A DNA stretch of 38,171 nucleotides, from NCBI GenBank assembly GCA_045640985.1, contig JAZUFZ010000043.1, positions 1 to 38,171 of the forward strand. Reading direction: 5' to 3'. The stretch comes from Colimorpha sp045640985. GTDB lineage: Bacteria > Bacteroidota > Bacteroidia > Bacteroidales > P3. Both the position numbers and the translations under genes were made by a program. Numbering within the stretch: position 1 is the first letter of the stretch; every line of letters begins with the position of its first letter. Under the pieces are notes generated by a model, which worked only from the letters and a program-made list of their open reading frames with translations, was not told the origin of the DNA and searched no databases. Below, one piece after another: positions 7,082 to 14,852 of the stretch.

Positions 7082-8401
7082 ATGAATGATATTAGTACAA
7101 AAAAGGGACTTCTTGCGGTAAGTCCGGTGTTGGTTTTTCTGATTCTGCTCGTGCTGGGCGGCTGCCTTACGGGCGATTTTTCTTCGGTGCCCATCGTGAC
7201 GGCGTTCCTGGTGGCTTCGGTCTATGCGGTAGCGATGACCCGAGGGGTGAAGATGAACGACAGAATCAAGATTTTCGGCCGTGGGGCAGGCAATACCAAT
7301 ATCATGCTGATGATATGGATTTTCATTCTTGCCGGGGCGTTTTCTGCCTCCGCTTCGTCGATGGGATGTATCGATAATACGGTTAATGCGCTGCTTACAC
7401 TTCTGCCGCCTAAATGGCTGCTGGTGAGCATATTCATCGCCGGGTGCTTTATCTCCATGGCGACCGGGTCCGGTATGGGAACCATCGTAGCCATAGGGCC
7501 CGTAGCGGTAGGTATATCCCAGATGACCGGCGAGAGCCTTCCGCTACAGGGCTCGGTGGTGGTCTGCAGCGCGATGTTCGGCGACAATCTTTCGTTTATC
7601 TCCGATACGACGGTTATTGCAACCACGACCCAGGGATGCGAGCTGAAGGATAAGTTCCGCGCCAATATCTGGCTTGCCCTTCCGGCAGCCCTGTGCGTGA
7701 TGGTGGTGTATTATTTCATAGGTGGAGCGTTTGACTATTCCTTTGCTGACGTGGATATTAATTACTTGAAAATCATTCCGTATGTTGCCGTAATTGCGAT
7801 GGCGGTAAGCGGGGTGGATGTGATGCTGACTCTGGTGATAGGTACGCTGATATGTGGAGTAATGGGAATGATTATGGGCGATTTCAACATGTGGGGCTGG
7901 GCCCAGGCCGTTTCTACCGGCATAGAAGGCATGGGCGGCATGATAATCATTGTGCTGCTCGCGGCAGGCCTAATGGCGCTGGTGAAGCATAACGGAGGTA
8001 TGAATTTCATCGTGAATCTATGCCTGAAGTTCGTGCGGGGCAGACGAAGCGCAGAGGCCTGTATATGTGTGCTTACGGGGCTGGTGTGCTGCTGCACGGC
8101 CAACAATACGATAGCCATCGTGGGCGTGGCTGACGTGGTGAAAGACCTGAGCAGCAAATATGGAATTGAACCCCGGAGGGCGGCGAGTCTGCTGGACACG
8201 AGTTCGTGCGTCACATTGGAACTGATACCCTACAGCTCGCATCTGCTGTGTATGGCGGGAATCGCCCAGATAGCCGCATCGGCGTTTCTTCCGTATATGT
8301 ATTATGCTTTCGCACTGGGAATTGTGCTGACGCTTTCGATCGTGTTTCCTTTCAAGAGTCGGTCTTTGACCCACCGGGTCAAAGACATAGCCTCGGCATA
8401 G
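7082..8401 (+). CDS. nhaC: NhaC-type Na+/H+ antiporter
   Basis: A 439-residue polytopic inner-membrane protein of the NhaC antiporter family, which exchanges Na+ for H+ and so supports pH and sodium homeostasis. About eleven hydrophobic segments are visible. Conserved stretches include ATGSGMGTIVAIGPV, AMFGDNLSFISDTTVIATTTQG (the family's GDNLSPISDTT-like core, near residues 165-185), and CCTANNTIAIVG toward the C-terminus. It is monocistronic as far as can be seen, with its own promoter. The C-terminal residues, about 424-439, together with the stop codon, are encoded by sequence that belongs to a short repeat duplicated just downstream, so the tail was probably shaped by that repeat. Confidence 0.9.
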   Translation: MNDISTKKGLLAVSPVLVFLILLVLGGCLTGDFSSVPIVTAFLVASVYAVAMTRGVKMNDRIKIFGRGAGNTNIMLMIWIFILAGAFSASASSMGCIDNTVNALLTLLPPKWLLVSIFIAGCFISMATGSGMGTIVAIGPVAVGISQMTGESLPLQGSVVVCSAMFGDNLSFISDTTVIATTTQGCELKDKFRANIWLALPAALCVMVVYYFIGGAFDYSFADVDINYLKIIPYVAVIAMAVSGVDVMLTLVIGTLICGVMGMIMGDFNMWGWAQAVSTGIEGMGGMIIIVLLAAGLMALVKHNGGMNFIVNLCLKFVRGRRSAEACICVLTGLVCCCTANNTIAIVGVADVVKDLSSKYGIEPRRAASLLDTSSCVTLELIPYSSHLLCMAGIAQIAASAFLPYMYYAFALGIVLTLSIVFPFKSRSLTHRVKDIASA

Positions 8402-8522
8402 TGAAAGCAAGCTTTCTCTCTGCACTCGGCTTACCGAAAACGTTCCTTTTCAAGAGTCGTTTTCTCGCCTCGGCATAGTGAAAGCAAGCTTTCTCTCTGC
8501 TCTCGGCTTACCGAAAACGTTC
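8390..8522 (+). repeat. Duplicated 56-bp unit overlapping the nhaC stop
   Basis: Positions 8390-8445 and 8467-8522 are the same 56-bp sequence with one mismatch, at a 77-bp period. The nhaC stop codon is inside the first unit. TTTCAAGAGTCG precedes both units, but in the first it is followed by a 10-bp perfect hairpin (8363-8372 with 8376-8385) that is still coding sequence. Confidence 0.9.
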
Positions 8523-8597
8523 GGCTCCTCACGCAGGCATAAGGCTGTCCGGGTGGCGGATTCCGAATAAAAGTACAGGCCTTCCGATAATTCAAAG

Positions 8598-8796
8598 AAC
8601 ACGAATGGCAGATATCCTTTTTATTCGTGTAATTCGTGAGATTCGTGTTCAATACGAGTCGCGAGAAATTAATTAAAGAACACGAATTGCACGAATTACA
8701 CGAATGGGCGGAGCCGCGTGAAAAAATAAATAATTCGTGTCATTCGTGTTCAAAATTAAGAATAGCAGATAATCTTTTATTCGTGAGATTCGTGTT
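8598..8796. repeat. Cluster of ATTCGTG/CACGAAT repeats
   Basis: The heptamer ATTCGTG or its complement occurs many times. The largest arm, 8623-8649, is the inverted complement of 8679-8705 with two mismatches over 27 bp, so a long hairpin with a 29-base loop is possible. Two more plus-orientation arms lie at 8732-8751 and 8779-8796, and GGCAGATA near 8607 recurs near 8764 ahead of another arm. There is no gene in 8402-9069. Confidence 0.85.
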
Positions 8797-8914
8797 AGCT
8801 CCACTCCGGTCGCTGACCTTCGGTTCAAAAAATCACGAGTCGCATGAATGTTATAACATTTCTTAAAAAAAGGAAAAAATGAAAGTTTTTTCCTAATGTA
8901 TTGATATTTTTTCG

Positions 8915-8922
8915 TATCTTTG
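8915..8922 (+). promoter_or_regulatory. Probable promoter of the lpdA operon (-7 box)
   Basis: TATCTTTG fits TAnnTTTG. No TTTG box stands 19-20 bases upstream, only a T-run at 8886-8891, so the promoter may be weak or regulated. It leaves a purine-rich leader of about 140 bases before lpdA. Confidence 0.6.
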
Positions 8923-9069
8923 CAATTTGGAACTCGTGTGAAGGAAAACCGCCAGGGAGAGACAACTGTTTGAATATATGGGAAATAATGAGTCGGGGAG
9001 AGCAGGCGGGGAATGGAGCGCGTCAGCGTTAATTGTAAAATATCAATATGAAACATAAAAATAATTATC

Positions 9070-10464
9070 ATGAATTACGATCTTATTGTTATCGGAAGTG
9101 GTCCCGGAGGCTATGTGGCCGCAGTAAAGGGAGCGCAAATGGGAATGAAAACTGCAGTAGTAGAGCGTGAGAATCTGGGCGGAATCTGCCTGAACTGGGG
9201 CTGTATCCCGACCAAGGCATTGCTGAAGAGTGCCCAGGTATATAACTATATCAACCATGCAGCATCCTACGGCGTAGCAAGCCAGGGAGCAGAGGCCGAC
9301 ATAACCGCCATGGTACAGCGCAGCCGCGGTGTGGCAGAAACTATGAGCAAAGGCGTTCAGTTCCTGTTGAAAAAGAACGGCGTGGATGTGATCATGGGTT
9401 CAGGTAAAGTGAAGCCAGGCCATAAAGTTGAGGTAACCAATGCAGAAGGCGAGGTTGCAGAATATGAATCGGAGCATATCATCATCGCTACAGGAGCCCG
9501 AAGCCGCGTGATGCCGAACCTGCCGCAGGACGGCAAGCATATCATCGGCTATCGTGAGGCCATGACCCTGCCGAAGAAACCCCAGAGTATGGTGGTTGTA
9601 GGCAGCGGAGCTATCGGAAGTGAGTTCGCTTTCTTCTATCAGAGCATCGGCGTACAGGTAACGCTGGTTGAATTCATGCCCCAGATACTGCCTAACGAAG
9701 ACGAAGATACCGCAGCCCAGATCAGCCGCAGCTTCCGCAAGATGGGTATGAAAGTCATGGCAAGCGCATCGGTTGAGAAGGTGGATATTGAAGGCGATGT
9801 ATGTCATGTAACCATCAAGGATATGAAGAAAAACACGGAAAGTGTGGTAGATTGTGACGTAGTCCTGAGTGCAGTAGGAGTGGTTACCAATCTTGAAAAC
9901 CTGGGTCTTGAAGAAACCGGCATCCAGCAGGAGAGAGGCAAGATACTGGTGGATAAATATTACCAGACCAATGTTCCCGGCTATTACGCAATCGGCGATG
10001 TGGTTCCCGGAGCAGCACTGGCCCATGTGGCAAGTGCAGAGGCAATATGCTGCGTGGAAAAGATGTGCGGCGAAGAGCCCAAGCTGGTGAACTACAGTAA
10101 TATTCCAGGCTGTACTTATACTACCCCAGAAGTGGCAAGCGTAGGCCTTACCGAGAAGAAAGCCGTAGAGGCAGGAAAAGAAATTCTGGTGGGCAAATTC
10201 TTCTTCAAAGCCAGTGGAAAAGCTACCGCAGCAGGCAATACCGATGGTTTCATCAAGATGATTATCGACAAGAACACGGATGAGATACTGGGCTGCCACA
10301 TGTGCGGAGACAATGTGACGGAAATGATTGCCGGAATCGTGAGTGCAAGAGAAAATGGCCTTACGGCAAAACAAGTTGCCGGAGCCATCCATCCCCACCC
10401 GACGATGAGCGAGGCCGTAATGGAAGCCATTGAGGCAGCATACGGAAAAGCCATCCATGGATGA
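9070..10464 (+). CDS. lpdA: Dihydrolipoyl dehydrogenase (E3)
   Basis: A 464-residue FAD flavoprotein that reoxidises dihydrolipoamide with NAD+, the E3 component shared by 2-oxo acid dehydrogenases and the glycine cleavage system. An N-terminal FAD-binding GSGPGG at residues 9-14 is followed by the redox-active disulfide C40-LNWG-C45 in GGICLNWGCIPTKA. The NAD-binding VVVGSGAIGSEFA lies near residue 177, the second FAD contact AIGDVVPG near 310, and the active-site base motif HPHPTMSEAVMEA near 440. Length and motifs are complete. No lipoyl protein or E1/E2 gene is adjacent, so the partner complex is unknown. It heads a long plus-strand gene run and is followed by a hairpin terminator. Confidence 0.96.
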   Translation: MNYDLIVIGSGPGGYVAAVKGAQMGMKTAVVERENLGGICLNWGCIPTKALLKSAQVYNYINHAASYGVASQGAEADITAMVQRSRGVAETMSKGVQFLLKKNGVDVIMGSGKVKPGHKVEVTNAEGEVAEYESEHIIIATGARSRVMPNLPQDGKHIIGYREAMTLPKKPQSMVVVGSGAIGSEFAFFYQSIGVQVTLVEFMPQILPNEDEDTAAQISRSFRKMGMKVMASASVEKVDIEGDVCHVTIKDMKKNTESVVDCDVVLSAVGVVTNLENLGLEETGIQQERGKILVDKYYQTNVPGYYAIGDVVPGAALAHVASAEAICCVEKMCGEEPKLVNYSNIPGCTYTTPEVASVGLTEKKAVEAGKEILVGKFFFKASGKATAAGNTDGFIKMIIDKNTDEILGCHMCGDNVTEMIAGIVSARENGLTAKQVAGAIHPHPTMSEAVMEAIEAAYGKAIHG

Positions 10465-10485
10465 GATATATGAATGTGTAAGCAG

Positions 10486-10522
10486 GGCAGGAGAAGCCTG
10501 AAAGGGTTTCTCCCGCCTTTTT
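10486..10522 (+). terminator. Terminator-like hairpin between lpdA and the next gene
   Basis: A 13-bp stem (10486-10498 with 10505-10517, two G-T pairs, six-base loop) is followed by five Ts. The next gene begins only 18 bases after the T-run and no promoter box lies between. It therefore probably lowers rather than stops transcription into the downstream genes. Confidence 0.75.
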
Positions 10523-10539
10523 CAAAAACGAAGATCAAG

Positions 10540-11532
10540 ATGAAACTGATACCTTACGAAAAAGTACTGATTGCTGGCGGCAGGGAAATATGGATTACCA
10601 AACATCCTGTGTTGAATAATGATTTCGGCGTGCGCCCTTCGCACGAATTCCGGCATATAGAGGGACAGTATGTGTGTATGGGAACTCCCGGCACAGGCTA
10701 TTTTGCCCATGATGTAGAAAGTGACCAGTATATCAAGATGGTGTCAGATGATATGTCAATCCTGAAGCCGAGCTATTGGCGTTATCTCACGGGAAAAGAG
10801 TTCAGCTACGAGAAAGAGTTTGAAAGAATCGATAAAGCCATGGAGCAGGAAACCGACGTGCAGAAACATGCCATACTGGAGTCGTACTATAATTCGCTGC
10901 GCGTCATGGTAGATGTGGATAGGGTGTTGCGCGTGATGGATGCCTTGAAAGAAAAAGTGAAACTGAGCCCCAGAAAAGATAATATCAGTCCGCTGAGCCA
11001 TTATAAAAGCCGTCTGCATGTGTTGGCCCATGAAATGAAATCGTCCCGTTTCGATATGAACATGCTTGTGAATGACGAAGAACAGCAGAATAGCTATTAC
11101 CGGCTGGTGGAAGCCTTCAAGGAAATCAGCAGCAGCCGCCGGGTGTGGAATATGCTGAGAGGGGAAGGAAAGATGAGAATGGAACGCGTGTATTGGGATT
11201 TGGGCGTGTTTAACTTTATGGTAGGAACAAGCGGCACGCCGCTGATGCGCGATATGAGTCGTCAAGGTTATTTTATCTACCCACAGCATATTGTGGTGGC
11301 AAGAAGTTCTACCGACTTTGATATCTACAATTTGAAAGCCCTGCATTTTATCTATCGCGAGACCACACAGGAGTCTCTGGTGGCAGGTGTTATTAATCAG
11401 GAAGACCTGATCGGTCGCCCGATGGGAGAGGTGGCAATAGAGGAACTGGGCGTAAGATGGTATTTTATGCACCGCTCGGTAGCATATAGATTTGTGGATG
11501 CAATGAACAGATATATTGCAGGAAAACTGTGA
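10540..11532 (+). CDS. Conserved-looking protein of unknown function
   Basis: A 330-residue soluble protein I do not recognise. There is no signal peptide or membrane segment. It starts MKLIPYEKVLIAGGREIWITKHPV and is rich in aromatic and charged residues. Its middle, about residues 95-215, looks helical (for example RVLRVMDALKEKVKL and YYRLVEAFKEISSSRRVW), while the C-terminal third has strands and ends RFVDAMNRYIAGKL. An in-frame ATG at 10474 would put the start inside the upstream terminator stem, so I prefer 10540. It follows lpdA and precedes the M23 peptidase by 34 bp, so it is probably co-transcribed with the latter. No function is offered. Confidence 0.75.
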   Translation: MKLIPYEKVLIAGGREIWITKHPVLNNDFGVRPSHEFRHIEGQYVCMGTPGTGYFAHDVESDQYIKMVSDDMSILKPSYWRYLTGKEFSYEKEFERIDKAMEQETDVQKHAILESYYNSLRVMVDVDRVLRVMDALKEKVKLSPRKDNISPLSHYKSRLHVLAHEMKSSRFDMNMLVNDEEQQNSYYRLVEAFKEISSSRRVWNMLRGEGKMRMERVYWDLGVFNFMVGTSGTPLMRDMSRQGYFIYPQHIVVARSSTDFDIYNLKALHFIYRETTQESLVAGVINQEDLIGRPMGEVAIEELGVRWYFMHRSVAYRFVDAMNRYIAGKL

Positions 11533-11566
11533 AATATTCCGGCTGGCATCCTATAAAAAAAAATTC

Positions 11567-12547
11567 ATGAAGAAAACGAAGCATACATATAAATTCAATC
11601 CTAAAACCCTGGCATACGAAAAGGTGATAGTGGATGTGCGGGAGAAAGTGCGGAAGATTTCCTTCACGGTACTTTTCGGAATCGTGTTGGGAGTCGTGCT
11701 TATGGTGATAGGATTCAATGTGATTGATTCGCCGAAAGAAAAGGCCTTAAAACGAGAAATCGCGCAATATCAGAGACAATTGAAGAATCTCGATACCAGA
11801 GTGGCACGAGCCTCGGCTGTGCTGGAAGATCTGGAAGACCGGGATGACAACGTATATAGAACCATTTTTGAGGCTGAACCCAAGAAAGCGATACGGGACA
11901 CGCTGGTCAATCAGGAGGTTGATTACTCCGACCTTCAGGGATATAGCAGCAGTAAAATGATAGAAAATACCACCCGAAAGGTGGACATACTTACAAAACG
12001 GCTGTATGTGGAGTCCAAATCAATGGATGAAGTATATGCGATGGCCCAGAAAAAACAGGAACGTCTGCAATCGATGCCCGCTATCATGCCGATAGACAAA
12101 CGGAAATGCAAGATCGTGAGCGGTTTCGGCTACCGTTATCATCCGATTCTTCATACCAAGCGGATGCACACAGGAATTGACCTTACGGCCCGCAAAGGTA
12201 CTCCGATATACGCAACCGCAGCAGGAACCGTAGAAGCGGCAGGCAGAAATATCAGCAGTTATTCAGGTTATGGAGTGGTATGTGTGATCAACCATGGCTA
12301 CGGATATAAGACGCTATATGGACATCTGTATGATCTGAAAGTAAAGCCGGGTCAGAAAGTGAAACGCGGGCAGCAGATAGGAACGGTGGGAAGCACAGGA
12401 TTGTCCCAGGCCCCGCATCTTCATTATGAGGTCTTCCAGAACGGCAATAGAGTGAATCCCGTGTTCTATTTCTTCAACGACCTCACAACGTCGGAATATG
12501 AGGAAGTACTGGAGCAGGCAAGCGAAGAAAATCAATGTATGAGTTAA
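11567..12547 (+). CDS. Membrane-anchored M23 family metallopeptidase
   Basis: A 326-residue cell-envelope peptidase or peptidase-like regulator of peptidoglycan remodelling. A cytoplasmic N-terminus is followed by one transmembrane segment (about residues 31-50) and a coiled coil (about 57-90). The C-terminal LytM/M23 domain has all zinc ligands: H201 and D205 in MHTGIDL and the HxH motif H284-L-H286 in PHLHYEV. Because these are present, it is probably an active endopeptidase rather than an EnvC-type activator. The layout is that of Bacteroidetes envelope M23 proteins. I chose the start at 11567; an earlier in-frame ATG at 11516 overlaps the upstream gene. It lies 9 bp before ispH. Confidence 0.9.
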   Translation: MKKTKHTYKFNPKTLAYEKVIVDVREKVRKISFTVLFGIVLGVVLMVIGFNVIDSPKEKALKREIAQYQRQLKNLDTRVARASAVLEDLEDRDDNVYRTIFEAEPKKAIRDTLVNQEVDYSDLQGYSSSKMIENTTRKVDILTKRLYVESKSMDEVYAMAQKKQERLQSMPAIMPIDKRKCKIVSGFGYRYHPILHTKRMHTGIDLTARKGTPIYATAAGTVEAAGRNISSYSGYGVVCVINHGYGYKTLYGHLYDLKVKPGQKVKRGQQIGTVGSTGLSQAPHLHYEVFQNGNRVNPVFYFFNDLTTSEYEEVLEQASEENQCMS

Positions 12548-12556
12548 ATCAGCGTC

Positions 12557-13432
12557 ATGGAAATAAAGATAGACGAAAATGCAGGATTCTGTTTCGGAGT
12601 GGTGAAAGCCATAGCGGCAGCCGAAGAAGAGCTGAAACACAACGAACATTTATATTGTCTTGGCGATATTGTCCATAATAGTGCAGAGGTGGAACGTCTG
12701 CGGGAGAAAGGCCTGAAGGTTATCGATTATGAACAGTACCGGCAATTGCGCGATACCCGAGTGCTGATACGGGCTCATGGGGAACCTCCGTCCACTTACG
12801 AAACCGCTCGGGAACGGGGTATAGAACTGGTGGATGCTACCTGTCCGATGGTGTTAGCCCTTCAGAAAAAAATCCGACAGGGATACGAGGAAATGCGTCA
12901 GGCAGGAGGTCAGGTAGTCATCTTTGGAAAGGTCGGTCATGCGGAAGTGATAGGGCTGAACGGGCAGACGGAAGGAAACGCCATAGTGGTAAGCAGCCTT
13001 TCGGATATCCATAAAGTAGATGTGAGCCGCCCGATCAGACTTTATTCCCAGACCACAAAAAACAGGGCAGAATATGATGAGCTGATAGAGACTTTGAAGC
13101 AGGCAGCCCAAAAATCGGGGAACGAAGATATGGTAGCATATAATACGCTGTGCAGCCGTGTGGCAAACCGGGCCCGGGAACTGGAAACGTTTGCCCGGAG
13201 TGTAGATGTGGTACTGTTTGTGAGCGGGAGCAACAGCTCCAACGGGAAATATCTGTATGAATATTGTAAACGGGTAAATGAAAGGACCTATCTGCTGACA
13301 GATGAAAGCCATTCTTCGGAAGGCTGGCATTTAGACTGTATATTAGGAAACGAAGAAAAAATAGGCATTACGGGAGCTACTTCTACTCCCCGCTGGCTGA
13401 TGGAGGAATTGAAATGTACATTAGAACGCTGA
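12557..13432 (+). CDS. ispH: 4-hydroxy-3-methylbut-2-enyl diphosphate reductase
   Basis: The 291-residue last enzyme of the MEP isoprenoid pathway, which reduces HMBPP to IPP and DMAPP using a [4Fe-4S] cluster. The three cluster cysteines are seen: C12 in AGFCFGV, C96 in DATCPMV and C199 in YNTLCSR. The SGSNSSN substrate loop is near residue 225 and a late GITGATSTPRWLMEE closes the fold. Length is normal. It overlaps the start of recF by 19 bases, a compact arrangement that suggests coupled translation. The MEP pathway is thus used for isoprenoids in this organism. Confidence 0.96.
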   Translation: MEIKIDENAGFCFGVVKAIAAAEEELKHNEHLYCLGDIVHNSAEVERLREKGLKVIDYEQYRQLRDTRVLIRAHGEPPSTYETARERGIELVDATCPMVLALQKKIRQGYEEMRQAGGQVVIFGKVGHAEVIGLNGQTEGNAIVVSSLSDIHKVDVSRPIRLYSQTTKNRAEYDELIETLKQAAQKSGNEDMVAYNTLCSRVANRARELETFARSVDVVLFVSGSNSSNGKYLYEYCKRVNERTYLLTDESHSSEGWHLDCILGNEEKIGITGATSTPRWLMEELKCTLER

Positions 13433-14517
13433 AACTGCTGAACTTCAAGAATTACCCGGAGCTGGAGGCCTCTTTCTGCAGCAACGTCAATTGTCTGGTG
13501 GGCAATAATGGGGTAGGAAAGACCAATCTTCTGGATGCGCTGTACTATCTTTCGTTCAGCAAAAGTTATTTCAACGCTATAGATAAAGACAATATCCGCC
13601 AGGGCGAAGACTGTTTTGCCATTCATGGCATGTATGAGGGGGACGTGGCTGTATCGTGTGTGGTGCGCAGGGACCAGGGAAAACAGCTGAAATATAACGG
13701 AAGGGTATGTAAGACCTTTGCCGAACATGTCGGAAAGATCCCGCTGGTGATGGTCTCCCCCATCGACCAGATGCTGATCACAGGCGGGAGCGATATGCGG
13801 AGAAAATTCATGGACGGGGTGATTTCCCAGACCGATAAAGACTATCTGCAACAGCTGTTGCGGTATCAGAAGGCTCTGGAACAGCGCAACAGACTGCTGA
13901 AACAGATGGCGGAAGACCATTATGTGGAAGAGGAAATGCTGGAAGTGTGGGATGAGCAGCTTTCGCTCTATGGTGAATATCTGAAGGAACGACGTGGAAC
14001 ATTCCTGAAGGATTTTACTCCGTTGTTTTCCTACTATTACAATTGGATTGTGAACGATGGTGATGTGGCGGGCCTCACTTACGAAACACAGTTGGTGGCG
14101 GGTGAGATGCAGGAGTTAATGAAACAGCGCCGCTCCGATGATCTGCGAAACCAATATACAACGGTGGGTGTGCATAAGGATGATCTGATCATGACGATTG
14201 GTAATATGCCGGCGAAAAAATACGGTTCCCAAGGGCAGCAGAAGACGCTTGCGCTGGCCCTGAAACTGGCTCAGTTTGAATATATCTATGCGCAATGCGG
14301 CATGAAGCCGATATTGCTGTTGGATGATATATTTGATAAATTAGATATGAACCGGGTAAAACAGCTGGTACGGCTGGTTGGCAGTGAACGCTTCGGACAG
14401 GTATTCCTCACGGATACCCAGCCAGGCCGTGTATCAGGTATCTTTGCCGATATACCACAGGTGGAACATCGGATTTATGAGGTATCAGCAGACCATAAAC
14501 TTGTAATGACCGTATGA
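13414..14517 (+). CDS. recF: DNA replication/repair protein RecF
   Basis: A 367-residue SMC-like ATPase that, with RecO and RecR, loads RecA at gapped DNA. It starts MYIRTLKLLNFKNYPELE, the family start, with Walker A GNNGVGKT at residues 30-37. The ABC-type signature YGSQGQQKTLALALKLA is near 271, and Walker B LLLDDIFDKLD has its Asp at 304. The closing QVFLTDTQPGRV region follows. It overlaps ispH at its 5' end and the DUF721 gene at its 3' end (ATGA). In many bacteria recF sits beside dnaN and dnaA; here it does not, but the recF-DUF721 pairing is common in Bacteroidetes. Confidence 0.95.
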   Translation: MYIRTLKLLNFKNYPELEASFCSNVNCLVGNNGVGKTNLLDALYYLSFSKSYFNAIDKDNIRQGEDCFAIHGMYEGDVAVSCVVRRDQGKQLKYNGRVCKTFAEHVGKIPLVMVSPIDQMLITGGSDMRRKFMDGVISQTDKDYLQQLLRYQKALEQRNRLLKQMAEDHYVEEEMLEVWDEQLSLYGEYLKERRGTFLKDFTPLFSYYYNWIVNDGDVAGLTYETQLVAGEMQELMKQRRSDDLRNQYTTVGVHKDDLIMTIGNMPAKKYGSQGQQKTLALALKLAQFEYIYAQCGMKPILLLDDIFDKLDMNRVKQLVRLVGSERFGQVFLTDTQPGRVSGIFADIPQVEHRIYEVSADHKLVMTV

Positions 14518-14804
14518 TGGAGTCCCACGAACATACACTGTCTGATCTGCTGGAAAAAATCTATGAACGGTTCGATATGACGGAAGCCGTAGCAGAGATG
14601 GAGGTACGCCGGACCTACCACGGAGTTGTAGGGGAGTTGATATCCAAACTCACCAAAGAGGTAAGGTTCAAAAACGGGACATTGAGTGTGAAACTGCTCT
14701 CACCCGCTTTGCGGAATGAGCTGGAATACAAAAAGCAGGATTTGCAGGACGCCATTAATGAGCGGCTGCGCAAGCCGGCAATAAAGAAAATCATATTGCG
14801 GTGA
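14514..14804 (+). CDS. DUF721 (DciA-related) protein
   Basis: A 96-residue small protein of the DUF721 group, related to DciA, the ancestral loader of the replicative helicase DnaB. The pattern is a short helical N-terminus, the VVGELISKLTKEVRFKNGTL core and LSPALRNELEYKKQDLQDAIN. The latter corresponds to the domain's conserved strand-turn-helix part, where SPA-x-x-x-ELxxxK is typical. The start ATG overlaps the recF stop. The N-terminal extension of longer DciA proteins is absent. Genetic linkage to recF supports a role in replication or repair; direct function here is inferred. Confidence 0.85.
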   Translation: MMESHEHTLSDLLEKIYERFDMTEAVAEMEVRRTYHGVVGELISKLTKEVRFKNGTLSVKLLSPALRNELEYKKQDLQDAINERLRKPAIKKIILR

Positions 14805-14852
14805 ATGGTATGAATCAATACCGGCACTTGAAAAAAAAATCATAAATAAAAA

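Noticed and set aside
8598..8796. CRISPR array
   Set aside because: The repeated words are short, occur in both orientations, have no unique spacers of even length, and no cas gene is near.
9400..10458. A 352-codon minus-strand frame opposite lpdA
   Set aside because: It is fully antisense to a complete, motif-rich lpdA gene; it is rich in His, Cys and Phe, as antisense shadows often are.
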